This document shows positions 56,399 to 64,000 of a stretch of DNA of 64,000 nt, piece by piece. The translations under genes were made by a program, and so were the position numbers. The stretch's first letter is position 1, and each line of letters starts with the position of its first letter. The stretch covers positions 46,431 through 110,430 of the forward strand of contig MKUE01000136.1 of the NCBI GenBank assembly GCA_001897675.1, given 5' to 3'. The notes beneath the pieces were generated by a model. The model did no database searches, had not been told where the DNA came from, and saw nothing but the letters and a program-made list of their open reading frames with translations. The stretch is from Thiobacillus sp. 65-1059 (GTDB lineage Bacteria > Pseudomonadota > Gammaproteobacteria > Burkholderiales > Thiobacillaceae).

Positions 56399-57556
56399 TC
56401 AGAATTTGTAGCTGTACATCAGCTGCCAGTTCAGCTGGCTGTGCTCGGTGGTCACGCCGCCGTTGCCGAAAGGCGGCGGGTTCACGTTCGTCCCCGTCAC
56501 CGCAACCTCCGGCACGACGCTCAGGGCGAAGTTGAGTTCGGACTGCGAGCTGAACGCGTAGCCGAAGCCGACGGTGTAGTGGTCCTCGACGATCGCCGGC
56601 CACAGGTAGCTCATGTGCTGATCGGGGATGGGGTTCTTGCCGTGGTTGTAGCCCAGGCGGCCGGTGAAGGCGTCGGTGAACCTGTAGGACAGGCCCAGCG
56701 ACACCACGATCTGGTCGTCCCAGTCCTGCTGGAACGGCGCCGTTCCCGCCCCCCCCGGATAATGGATGGTCACGGTATTCATGCTGTCGCCCCACAGCAC
56801 GTCCTTGACGTCGGCCGCGACCATCAGCCGGTCGTTCGCCTGCCAACTCACGCCGAGGCCGACCATCGCCGGCATGTCGAAGCCTTCGACCCGGTAGCCG
56901 TCGCCCTTGAGGTCGGGCAGGTTGCCGGCGGTCTGGTAGACGCCGCCGACGGTGAGCGCCTCGCTGAGCTTGTAGGTGAAACCGAACTTGGCCGCGACGC
57001 TGTAGCCCTTGGCCGCGCCGGTGAAGTCGCTGTCGTCCTTGAAGTCGATGCCGAAATTCGTGACCACCATGTCCATCCCCGCCCACACGACGTCGACGCT
57101 GCCGCCGATGTTGAAGCGGTCGTTGACGGCATAGGCCAGCGGGAAGATCACGCGGCCGACGCCCACCTGCGCCATGTCGCCACCGGCGTACTCGGTGCCC
57201 ATGCCGCCCTGGCCGTAGATGCCGGCGCCCCAGGTCAGCTTGCCCTGCTTCTTCGCATAGCCGATCGCCGGCATGTAGAAGGCGTCGGCGCTGGACTTGC
57301 CCACGCCCGGGGTTGCGACGTCGGGACCGACGAAGCCCACCATCACGTCGAGGCGGCTGCCTTCGGCCATCATCGCCAGCGTCGCGGGATTGTTGGCCAT
57401 CGCGGCGGTGCCGTTGTCGTACGCCATCGCCGCGCCGCCCATGCCTGCGGCGATGGGGCCGTAGCCTTCCATGAGCATGCCGTTGGTGGCCGCAGCCAGG
57501 CCAGGCACGGTTAATCCCACCGCAGCCACGCTGGCCGCGAGTTTCTTCAGTTGCAT
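56399..57556 (-). CDS. FadL/TodX-family outer-membrane protein (OmpP1)
   Basis: A 385-residue outer-membrane channel for hydrophobic molecules. The signal peptide is cleaved near AAA (25), giving the conserved N-terminus ATNGMLMEGYGPIAAGMGGAAMAYDNGTAAMANNPATL, the hatch region with NPA motif. The barrel ends in the aromatic SYKF. ATG 57556 has an AGGAG site. It stands alone; the gene order does not reveal the substrate. Confidence 0.93.
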   Translation of the reverse strand: MQLKKLAASVAAVGLTVPGLAAATNGMLMEGYGPIAAGMGGAAMAYDNGTAAMANNPATLAMMAEGSRLDVMVGFVGPDVATPGVGKSSADAFYMPAIGYAKKQGKLTWGAGIYGQGGMGTEYAGGDMAQVGVGRVIFPLAYAVNDRFNIGGSVDVVWAGMDMVVTNFGIDFKDDSDFTGAAKGYSVAAKFGFTYKLSEALTVGGVYQTAGNLPDLKGDGYRVEGFDMPAMVGLGVSWQANDRLMVAADVKDVLWGDSMNTVTIHYPGGAGTAPFQQDWDDQIVVSLGLSYRFTDAFTGRLGYNHGKNPIPDQHMSYLWPAIVEDHYTVGFGYAFSSQSELNFALSVVPEVAVTGTNVNPPPFGNGGVTTEHSQLNWQLMYSYKF

Positions 57557-57704
57557 CAGGGGTCTCCTACGACGCGGGTTGGTATCAGGCAAAACCGAAA
57601 ATTCTAACTCAGTAAATAAGACGCCTCTATAGGCAGGGCGCCTGCCGGCAGCGTTCAGCCCCCCATGAATCGGCAGATTCCGGCGAAACCTGACCCCTGT
57701 CGCC

Positions 57705-57729
57705 GTTACATTGCGTTACACCCCGTTAC
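57705..57729 (+). promoter_or_regulatory. Three helically phased GTTAC repeats (response-regulator-type box)
   Basis: GTTAC occurs at 57705, 57715 and 57725, exactly 10 bases apart. TACATTGCGTTACA within it differs at one position from the E. coli RstA box TACAT-N-T-N-GTTACA. The array lies about 35 bases upstream of a weak -10-like TACAGT (57762) and about 100 bases before the next ATG. Confidence 0.55.
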
Positions 57730-57828
57730 CGGCCCCAAACATCCCGCTTACACGGCCTCCTTACAGTGCAGTTGTCCGCTGACGCAACATTCCGGCAGCG
57801 GCATCACTCAAACAAAAGGAGCCGCACC

Positions 57829-58233
57829 ATGAAAAACACCCTGATGAAAACCGCCCTCGGCATTCTGGCGCTAGGCCTGACGGCAACCGGCGCGCAGGCC
57901 GGCTGGACGCACGGCCGCGACGGAAACAGGCACGCCGATCAGCAAACCCGGGCGTACAGCCAGCAGATCGATACGCGCCAGCAGCGGCAGATGGAACGCA
58001 TCGAAAGCGGCCTGCATGGCGGGCTTCTGAGCCGCGCCGAATTCCGCGAACTGACGCATGAACAGCACGCCATCCGCGCCATGGAACGCCGGTTCCGCGC
58101 AGACGGCGTGATCGATGCGCGCGAATTCAGGCGCCTGAGCCATGCGCTGGACCTCGCCAGCCACAACATCAAGACCGCAAAACATGACCGTCAGGTGCGT
58201 TATGCTCACGGCCATCCATCCCGGTTCAATTAA
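57829..58233 (+). CDS. Small secreted basic protein of unknown function
   Basis: A 134-residue protein. A signal peptide (MKNTLMKTALGILALGLTATGAQA) precedes a His/Arg/Gln-rich, helical mature part with two related blocks (RIESGLHGGLLSRAEFRELTHEQ and RFRADGVIDAREFRRLSHALD) that look like degenerate EF-hand-type helix-loop-helix pairs. The AAAGGAG site supports the ATG at 57829. The phased GTTAC boxes upstream suggest two-component control. No function is known to me. Confidence 0.8.
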   Translation: MKNTLMKTALGILALGLTATGAQAGWTHGRDGNRHADQQTRAYSQQIDTRQQRQMERIESGLHGGLLSRAEFRELTHEQHAIRAMERRFRADGVIDAREFRRLSHALDLASHNIKTAKHDRQVRYAHGHPSRFN

Positions 58234-58326
58234 GCGGGCCGGCGCGGCGCGCGGGTTGGCGCCTGCCGCTACGACACAACCGCGTTTCGCCGTTAAACCT
58301 CAATCGCGACAAGCAAGGAGCATCCC

Positions 58327-58896
58327 ATGAAGGCATCCGTCACTCTGGCCCTGGCCGCACTGGTGGCCGCCGGCCCGGCGCTGGCCGACCCGCCCGGCCA
58401 CGCGCCCGCGCACGGCTATCACAAGAAGCACCGTGACCACGACCACAAGCAGCATAAAAAAGCCCGGCATTACAAGGGCAAAAGCGGGGTGGCGTATGTC
58501 CACGATTACGGCATTTCGTCGGGCCGCTGCAACCGCGACGAGATCGGGGCGGTGATCGGCGGGGTCGCCGGCGCCGTCATCGGCGGCCAGGTGGCCGGCC
58601 GCGACGATCGCGCGGTCGGCATGGTGGTCGGCGGCGTGCTCGGCGCGGTGCTGGGACACGCCGTCGGCGACAGCATGGACGAGCGCGACCGCGCCTGCAT
58701 GGGCCACGCGCTGGAACTGGGCCGTCCCGGCGTCCCGGTGGCATGGCGCCACGAGGGCCGCGACTACCGCTTCACCCCGCGCGGCGACGCACGCGACGGC
58801 TGCCGCTACGCCACCCTCGCCGTCAACGGCCGCACGCCGCGCGACGTGCTGGCGTGCCCCTCCGGGCGCGGCGAATGGCGCTTCCGCCGCAGCTGA
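58327..58896 (+). CDS. Glycine-zipper 2TM periplasmic protein
   Basis: A 189-residue envelope protein. The signal peptide ends at ALA (21). A His/Lys-rich region (25-50: HGYHKKHRDHDHKQHKKARHY) may bind metal. A glycine zipper follows (about 75-120: GAVIGGVAGAVIGGQVAG ... GMVVGGVLGAVLGHAVGD), as in Rickettsia 17-kDa-like proteins. A C-terminal domain contains three cysteines. It has an AAGGAG site and sits 93 bases behind the previous small secreted protein. Function is unknown. Confidence 0.85.
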   Translation: MKASVTLALAALVAAGPALADPPGHAPAHGYHKKHRDHDHKQHKKARHYKGKSGVAYVHDYGISSGRCNRDEIGAVIGGVAGAVIGGQVAGRDDRAVGMVVGGVLGAVLGHAVGDSMDERDRACMGHALELGRPGVPVAWRHEGRDYRFTPRGDARDGCRYATLAVNGRTPRDVLACPSGRGEWRFRRS

Positions 58897-58974
58897 CCGT
58901 CCGCGGCCCAGGGCCGGGATGCCAAGCCTGCTAGAATGCCGGCTTTGCGTCCCGGCCATATCCCTGGCACAGCC

Positions 58975-60054
58975 ATGTCCGCTCTCAAGAACGATACTTT
59001 TCTGCGTGCGCTGCAGCGCCTGCCCACCGACTACACCCCGCTATGGCTGATGCGCCAGGCCGGGCGCTATCTGCCGGAATACAACGCCACGCGCGCGCGC
59101 GCCGGCGATTTCCTGACCCTGTGCAAGACGCCCGACCTGGCGACCGAAGTGACGCTGCAGCCGCTGGCGCGCTATCCGCTCGACGCCGCGATCCTGTTTT
59201 CCGACATCCTCACCGTGCCCGACGCCATGGGCCTCGGCCTGTATTTCGCGCAGGGCGAGGGCCCGCGCTTCGAGCGCCCGCTGCGCGACGAGTGGGAAAT
59301 CCGCGACCTCTCCGCCCCCGATCCGACCGACAAGCTCGGCTACGTGATGGACGCGGTCAGAAGCATCCGCCGCGCGCTCGACGGCTCGGTGCCGCTGATC
59401 GGCTTTTCCGGCAGCCCCTACACGCTGGCCTGCTACATGGTCGAAGGCGGCGGCTCGGACGACTACCGCCACATCAAGACCATGCTGTACAGCCGCCCCG
59501 ACCTGCTGCACCGCATCCTGGAAGTGAACACCCGGGCGGTGATCGACTACCTCAACGCGCAGATCGAGGCCGGCGCGCAGGCGGTGATGATTTTCGATTC
59601 CTGGGGCGGCAGCCTCACCCCCCACGCGTACAAGGAATTCTCGCTCGACTACATGGAGCGCATCGTCGCCAGCCTGATCAAGGAACGCGAAGGCCGCCGC
59701 GTCCCCAGCATCGTCTTCACCAAGGGCGGCGGCAACTGGCTGGAAGCCATGGCCGGCATCGGCGCCGATGCCGTCGGACTCGACTGGACCGTCGATATCG
59801 GCGAAGCGCGCCGCCGCGTGGGCGACCAGGTGGCGCTGCAGGGCAACCTCGATCCCAGCGCCCTGCACGGCACGCCCGACAGCATTCGCGCCGAGGCCCA
59901 TCGCATCATCGACAGCTACGGCAACCACCCCGGCCACGTGTTCAACCTTGGCCACGGCATTTCGCAGTTCACCAACCCGGACAACGTCAGCGTGCTGGCC
60001 GAGGCCGTGCACAGCCGCAGCCGCGCCGTGCGTGCCGCGCCCGTTTCCGCATAG
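58975..60054 (+). CDS. hemE: Uroporphyrinogen decarboxylase
   Basis: A 359-residue cytoplasmic haem-biosynthesis enzyme that removes four carboxyl groups from uroporphyrinogen III. Signatures: [15 protein letters not shown] near the N-terminus, [16 protein letters not shown] with the catalytic aspartate, [19 protein letters not shown] and [14 protein letters not shown] 58975 gives the standard start; the next gene begins 66 bases after its stop. Confidence 0.98.
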   Translation: MSALKNDTFLRALQRLPTDYTPLWLMRQAGRYLPEYNATRARAGDFLTLCKTPDLATEVTLQPLARYPLDAAILFSDILTVPDAMGLGLYFAQGEGPRFERPLRDEWEIRDLSAPDPTDKLGYVMDAVRSIRRALDGSVPLIGFSGSPYTLACYMVEGGGSDDYRHIKTMLYSRPDLLHRILEVNTRAVIDYLNAQIEAGAQAVMIFDSWGGSLTPHAYKEFSLDYMERIVASLIKEREGRRVPSIVFTKGGGNWLEAMAGIGADAVGLDWTVDIGEARRRVGDQVALQGNLDPSALHGTPDSIRAEAHRIIDSYGNHPGHVFNLGHGISQFTNPDNVSVLAEAVHSRSRAVRAAPVSA

Positions 60055-60120
60055 CGCCTGAGCGAACTTTTTCACCCTGCAGCGTCTTAAATTCCAGCCT
60101 TACATTTATCGGGACCTACC

Positions 60121-60975
60121 ATGAAACGCATCTTGATCAGCCTGTTTGCTCTTTTCATCGGCTTCGGCTTCGTCGTGCACGACGCCGAAGCCAAGCGCAT
60201 GGGCGGCGGCAAATCCTTCGGCATGCAGCGCAGCGCCCCCGCCAAACAGAATGCCGCGCCCACCCCGCAGCGCCAGCAGCCCGGCGCTGCGCCGACGGCC
60301 GCACCGAAGAAAAACTCCTGGATGGGCCCCATTGCCGGCCTCGCCGCAGGTCTGGGCTTGGCCGCGCTGTTCTCGCATCTGGGAATGGGCGAAGAAATGG
60401 CCAATTTCCTGATGCTGGCGCTGCTGGCGCTGGCCGCTTTCATGCTGTTCCGCTTCTTCATGCGCCGCAACGCCCCGGCCAGCGCACCCGCGATGCAGTA
60501 CGCCGGCATGCCGCCCGGCGGGATGAATCCTGGCGCGCCCGCGGCATTTGACGCCAGCCCCGCCCCGTTGAGCGGCGGTGCTGCTGCCGCGCATTCCTTC
60601 CCGCCCGGGTTCGACGCCGACGCCTTCGCGCGCGAAGCCAAGCTCAACTTCATCCGCCTGCAAGCCGCCTTCGACGCCGGCAATCTGGACGACCTGCGCG
60701 CTTTCACCTCGCCCGAAATATTTGCCGAACTGTCCATGCAGCTGGCCGAGCGCGGCGACGCCGCGCAAACGACCGACGTGATGACGCTCAATGCCGAGGT
60801 GCTGGAAGCCGTCGACGAAAGCAACCGCCATCTCGTCAGCGTGCGCTTCACCGGCCTCGTTCGCGAGTCCGCCGACCAGGGCGCCATGCCGCTCGACGAA
60901 GTCTGGCACCTCACCAAACCGGCCAGCGGCCAGGGCGGCTGGGTGATTGCCGGCATTCAGCAACAACAAAGCTAG
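60121..60975 (+). CDS. Tim44-like domain membrane protein
   Basis: A 284-residue protein. A signal-anchor (1-22) is followed by a Gly/Pro/Gln-rich region (GGGKSFGMQRSAPAKQ) and two hydrophobic segments (68-86, 93-112). The Tim44-like domain (about 155-282: FDADAFAREAKLNFIRLQAAFDAGNLDDLRAFTSPEIFAEL) ends the protein. Bacterial members are of unknown function. It follows hemE by 66 bases on the same strand. Confidence 0.9.
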   Translation: MKRILISLFALFIGFGFVVHDAEAKRMGGGKSFGMQRSAPAKQNAAPTPQRQQPGAAPTAAPKKNSWMGPIAGLAAGLGLAALFSHLGMGEEMANFLMLALLALAAFMLFRFFMRRNAPASAPAMQYAGMPPGGMNPGAPAAFDASPAPLSGGAAAAHSFPPGFDADAFAREAKLNFIRLQAAFDAGNLDDLRAFTSPEIFAELSMQLAERGDAAQTTDVMTLNAEVLEAVDESNRHLVSVRFTGLVRESADQGAMPLDEVWHLTKPASGQGGWVIAGIQQQQS

Positions 60976-60985
60976 AATAAACAAT

Positions 60986-61027
60986 GGCCTGCGCGCCACC
61001 AAGGTGCGCAGGCGGCCGGTTTTCGAT
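60986..61027 (+). terminator. Possible terminator after the Tim44-like gene
   Basis: CCTGCGC and GCGCAGG form a 7-bp stem around a 9-10-base loop. The T run (TTTT) comes 8 bases later, after a second GC stretch, so the fit is imperfect. Confidence 0.4.
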
Positions 61028-61042
61028 GAAAGCGGCATTGAC

Positions 61043-61240
61043 TTATGCACAGTTTTGGCGCTGGAGAGATTTTTTTGCGGCAAACTCTTGACAGCCCAGC
61101 CTCATTTGCAAGTCACTGAAAATTAAAAACTTACCGAATTGCCTGCTTTTTAGTCGGTGATGCCTGTCCGCCTGAATACGGGCGTTTGGGAGCAGTCGAC
61201 ACAAATCACCCACACAATTATCCACAGCTTGCGTGGACAA
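61043..61240. other. DnaA-box cluster in the priA upstream region
   Basis: The 338-base gap between the Tim44-like gene and priA is AT-richer than its surroundings. It contains TTATGCACA (61043-61051) and TTATCCACA (61218-61226), both matching TTATNCACA. An inverted TTGTCCACG (61232-61240, minus) differs from the consensus at two positions. Two runs of seven T or AT-only segments lie between (61070, 61120). No gene is visible. Confidence 0.55.
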
Positions 61241-61313
61241 CGCTGAATAAGTCTTTTATAACAGCCTCTTAGTAGATTTTCACAAACATTCAACCAAGAT
61301 TCACCGCTAACTC

Positions 61314-63497
61314 ATGCCGTCCATTCTTCAGGTCGCGCTCGATACGCCGCTCCACCGGTTGTTCGACTACCGCCTGCCGGACGGCCTTGACGCAGTGCCG
61401 CCGGGCAGCCTGGTCGAAGTCCCGTTCGGCCGCACCCGCCAGGTCGGCGTCGCACTGGGCGCGGCCGCAGACAGCGCCGTCGAGGCCGGCAAGCTGCGCC
61501 ATGCGATCCGCGTGCTGGACGACCGCCCCGCGCTGTCTCCCGACACCCTCCGCCTGGCGCAGTTTTGCGCCGACTATTACCACTATCCGCTGGGCGCGAT
61601 CCTGCTGGCCACGCTGCCGCCGCGCCTGCGCAATGCCACGCCGTTCGTTGCCGATACCCCCTGGCTGCTGCTGACCGATGCCGGGCGGGCGGCGCAGCCC
61701 TCCGCGCGCGCCAGGGCGCAACGCGCGCTGCTCGACGCCTTGCGCACGGCGCCGCAGCCGCGCGAAACCTTGCGCGCGCAGAAGCAAAGCCGCCACGCGG
61801 CCGCGCTGGTCGCTGCCGGCTGGGCCGCGTGGGCGCAGCTGCCGCCGCAGGCGGCCGGCGCCCAGCTGGACGATCCGCTGCCGCGCAGCGCCCCTTCTCC
61901 GGCACCCGCCGCGACCGTCGAGCAGCAGGCCGCGCTCGACCGCCTGCTGCCGGCGCTCGCGCAATTCGGCGTGCACCTGGTCCACGGCGTCACTGGCAGC
62001 GGCAAGACCGAGCTGTACCTGCGCCTGATCGACGCGGTGCTGGCGGCGCAAAAACAGGCCTTGGTGCTGATTCCCGAAATCGCCCTCACCCCGCAACTGG
62101 AGCAGCATTTCCGCCGCCGCTTTACCGGACGCCGCATCGTCACCCTGCACAGCGGGCTGGCCGAAACCGCGCGTACCGAAAACTGGCTCGCCGCGCCCGG
62201 CTGCGACGTCCTGCTCGGCACCCGGCTGTCGGTGTTCGCGCCGCTGCCGCGACTGGGGCTGATCGTGGTGGACGAGGAGCACGACGCCTCGTTCAAGCAG
62301 CAGGACGGCCTGCGCTACTCGGCGCGCGACGTCGCCATCGCGCGCGGCAAGCAGGCCGACGTGCCGGTGCTGCTCGGCTCCGCCACGCCCTCGCTGGAAA
62401 GCTATGCGCAGGCGCTTTCCGGGCGCTACCGGCTGGTCGAACTGAAGCAGCGCGCGATCAGCCAGGCACAGCTGCCGGACATCGAACTGGTCGATCTGAA
62501 GCACGTTCCGCTCGACAACGGCCTCAGCCGCCCCGCCTTGCAGGCGCTGACCGAAACCCTGGCGCGGGGCGAGCAGAGCCTGGTTTTCCTCAACCGGCGC
62601 GGTTACGCCCCGGCGCTGTACTGCCCGAGTTGCGCCTGGGTGTCGCCCTGCCCGCGCTGCTCGGCGCGGCTGGTGCTGCACCGCACCGCGCACCGGCTGA
62701 AATGCCACCACTGCGGACACGAGGCGCGCATCCCGGCCGAATGTCCGGGCTGCGGCAACCCCGACCTGAAACCGCTCGGCCAGGGCACCCAGCGGCTGGA
62801 GGAGACGCTCGCCGCCCTGCTGCCCGCCGCGCGCATCCGCCGCATCGACCGCGACACCATGCGCCCGCGTGCCTGGGCCGAACTCGGCGAGGCGGTGCAC
62901 GGCGGCACGGTCGACATCCTGGTCGGCACCCAGATGCTGGCCAAGGGCCACGACTTCCCCAACATGACGCTGGCGCTGATCCTCGACACCGACGGCGCGC
63001 TCTACAGCCCGGACTTCCGCGCCACCGAACGCCTGTTCGCCCAGCTGATGCAGGTGGCGGGACGCGCCGGACGCGCCGACAAGCCCGGCCGCGTGCTGAT
63101 CCAGACCGCCTTCCCCGATCACCCGCTGTTCCGCTACCTGCAGCGCCACGACTACGCCGGCTACGCGCGCACGCTGCTGGCCGAACGCAGGCAACTCGAG
63201 CTGCCGCCCGCCACCCGGCAGGTGTTGCTGCGCGCCGAGGCGACCACCATGGACGCCGCGCTCGCCTTCCTGCAGCGTGCCGCTACGCTGGCACCCGATA
63301 TGGCCGACGTCAGCGTATTCGGCGTCACCCCCGCGGCGATGGCGCGCGTGGCCAACCTGGAACGCGCGCAACTGCTGGTGCAGTCGGCCTCAAGACTGGC
63401 CCTGCAGGCCTTCGTGCGCGACTGGCGGCCGCGGCTGGACGGCATCCGGCCGCGCGTGGCGCGCTGGTCGCTCGACGTCGATCCCCTGGTGTTTTGA
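61314..63497 (+). CDS. priA: Primosomal protein N' (replication restart helicase PriA)
   Basis: A 727-residue superfamily 2 helicase that reloads the replisome at stalled forks. The N-terminal DNA-binding domain comes first, then Walker A GVTGSGKTELYLRLI, DEEH box VVDEEHDASFKQ, and the zinc-binding block CPSCAWVSPCPRCSARL...CHHCGHEARIPAECPGCG with all eight cysteines. Helicase motif V/VI VGTQMLAKGHDFPNMTL and QVAGRAGRADKPG follow. The ATG has no obvious Shine-Dalgarno sequence. argS is next, the usual betaproteobacterial order. Confidence 0.97.
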   Translation: MPSILQVALDTPLHRLFDYRLPDGLDAVPPGSLVEVPFGRTRQVGVALGAAADSAVEAGKLRHAIRVLDDRPALSPDTLRLAQFCADYYHYPLGAILLATLPPRLRNATPFVADTPWLLLTDAGRAAQPSARARAQRALLDALRTAPQPRETLRAQKQSRHAAALVAAGWAAWAQLPPQAAGAQLDDPLPRSAPSPAPAATVEQQAALDRLLPALAQFGVHLVHGVTGSGKTELYLRLIDAVLAAQKQALVLIPEIALTPQLEQHFRRRFTGRRIVTLHSGLAETARTENWLAAPGCDVLLGTRLSVFAPLPRLGLIVVDEEHDASFKQQDGLRYSARDVAIARGKQADVPVLLGSATPSLESYAQALSGRYRLVELKQRAISQAQLPDIELVDLKHVPLDNGLSRPALQALTETLARGEQSLVFLNRRGYAPALYCPSCAWVSPCPRCSARLVLHRTAHRLKCHHCGHEARIPAECPGCGNPDLKPLGQGTQRLEETLAALLPAARIRRIDRDTMRPRAWAELGEAVHGGTVDILVGTQMLAKGHDFPNMTLALILDTDGALYSPDFRATERLFAQLMQVAGRAGRADKPGRVLIQTAFPDHPLFRYLQRHDYAGYARTLLAERRQLELPPATRQVLLRAEATTMDAALAFLQRAATLAPDMADVSVFGVTPAAMARVANLERAQLLVQSASRLALQAFVRDWRPRLDGIRPRVARWSLDVDPLVF

Positions 63498-63521
63498 GGC
63501 CTTGCGCGCGGCGCTTATAAT
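63494..63521 (+). promoter_or_regulatory. Promoter of argS
   Basis: TTGAGG (63494-63499) and TATAAT (63516-63521) are 16 bases apart. The -35 overlaps the priA stop. The -10 is about 60 bases upstream of the argS ATG. Confidence 0.6.
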
Positions 63522-63581
63522 CGCCGACTACCCATTTCCGAACACTGAGGATGCGAGGCTTGCTCCCTCCTCTTTGTAATC

Positions 63582-64000
63582 ATGTCCGACACCCATCCGC
63601 TTAAACAACAGATCGCCCGCCTGATCGGCGAGGCCCTCGAAACCGTGGCGCCCGACGCCGCCGTCAGCCTCGAAATCGAGCGCCCGAAAAACCCCGCCCA
63701 CGGCGACTTTTCCAGCAACGCCGCGATGCAGCTGGCGCGTCCGCTGAAGAGGAATCCGCGCGAGCTGGCGCAGCTGATCCTGACCGAACTGCCGAAATCA
63801 CCGCTGATCTCCAGGACGGAAATCGCCGGCGCCGGCTTCATCAACTTCCACCTCGCGCCTGCCGCCTGGCACGGCGTCGTGCCGCAGATCCGTGCGGCCG
63901 GCGCGCAATTCGGCCGCGGCGCCGCCGGCGCCGGCCACAAGGTGCTGGTCGAATTCGTTTCCGCCAACCCGACCGGCCCGCTGCACGTCGGCCACGGCCG
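63582..64000 (+). CDS. argS: Arginyl-tRNA synthetase, N-terminal part, cut by window edge
   Basis: The first 139 codons are visible. The N-terminal additional domain (1-115) begins [20 protein letters not shown] and contains [16 protein letters not shown]. The catalytic domain has started with [20 protein letters not shown], the class I HIGH motif in the form specific to ArgS. It charges tRNA-Arg. It follows priA with 84 bases between and its own promoter. Confidence 0.96.
   Translation, partial: [139 protein letters not shown]

Noticed and set aside
61043-61313. The priA upstream gap as the chromosome replication origin.
   Set aside because: Only two good DnaA boxes exist, and dnaA, dnaN, rpmH and parAB are not nearby. 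It is kept as a finding about DnaA binding only.

Overview
The window is a high-GC (roughly two-thirds G+C by eye) proteobacterial chromosome segment with compact operons and almost purely housekeeping content. Several conserved neighbourhoods point to a betaproteobacterium: pcm–rhodanese–tolC–waaA, miaB–phoH–ybeY–corC, zapB-like–zapA–6S RNA–5-formyl-THF cyclo-ligase, gltB–gltD, priA–argS, and a RegB/RegA redox two-component pair. A member of the Nitrosomonadales, such as a Thiobacillus-like autotroph, would fit, but this placement is inference and not proven here.

Layout. 1-1.5 kb: end of a RegB-type kinase, its RegA-type regulator and a DUF533 protein. 1.5-4.6 kb (minus): uppP and thiC, the latter behind a TPP riboswitch and an unusual array of tandem palindromes. 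4.6-9.3 kb: pcm, rhodanese, tolC, waaA (minus) and a UDP-glucuronate-epimerase-like gene. 9.4-10.5 kb: a hicAB toxin-antitoxin pair and a small monooxygenase-like gene. 10.9-15.4 kb: a DHA2 drug exporter, a bactofilin, a pteridine reductase and a MidA-type methyltransferase. 15.7-16.9 kb: an AT-richer two-gene insert (membrane protein plus HEPN protein) with the borders of a single integron cassette. 17-26.5 kb (minus): corC/ybeY/phoH/miaB, tRNA-Met, gluQ/mscS, cobO and a cobalamin-riboswitch-controlled TonB receptor. 26.5-38 kb: zapA/6S RNA/cyclo-ligase, an alanine/sodium symporter, cytochrome c, DUF2189, a DUF255 protein, an ankyrin protein, a ParA-like ATPase, an IlvD fused in frame to a hexose-6-phosphate mutarotase, lgt and vanZ. 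38.2-41 kb: tRNA-Ala, a Schlafen/AlbA-type ATP-binding protein and a broken type I hsdM, which look like an eroded island. 41-51.5 kb: a GH63-like glycosidase, a coiled-coil protein, an EEP hydrolase and gltBD. 51.5-60 kb: a GlrK–QseG-like–GlrR sigma-54 signalling operon followed by small envelope proteins, a FadL porin and hemE. 60-64 kb: a Tim44-like protein, an intergenic region with DnaA boxes, priA and the start of argS.

Main regulatory observation. Three genes have a sigma-54 (-24/-12) promoter with one or two upstream copies of a shared palindrome YGTCG-N8-CGACA. They encode a bactofilin (12.6 kb), a DUF1328 small membrane protein (55.0 kb) and an EF-hand/BON periplasmic protein (55.5 kb). 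Two of the three lie directly downstream of glrR, whose product is a sigma-54 activator. The E. coli GlrR site is TGTC-N10-GACA, which this motif matches. This predicts a GlrR envelope regulon that includes a bactofilin cytoskeletal gene.

Other points of interest are the tandem palindrome array between the TPP aptamer and thiC, the palindrome on the hicA -10 box with an apparently leaderless start, the in-frame IlvD-mutarotase fusion, and a heptamer tandem repeat that removes any visible ribosome-binding site from the gene behind it.
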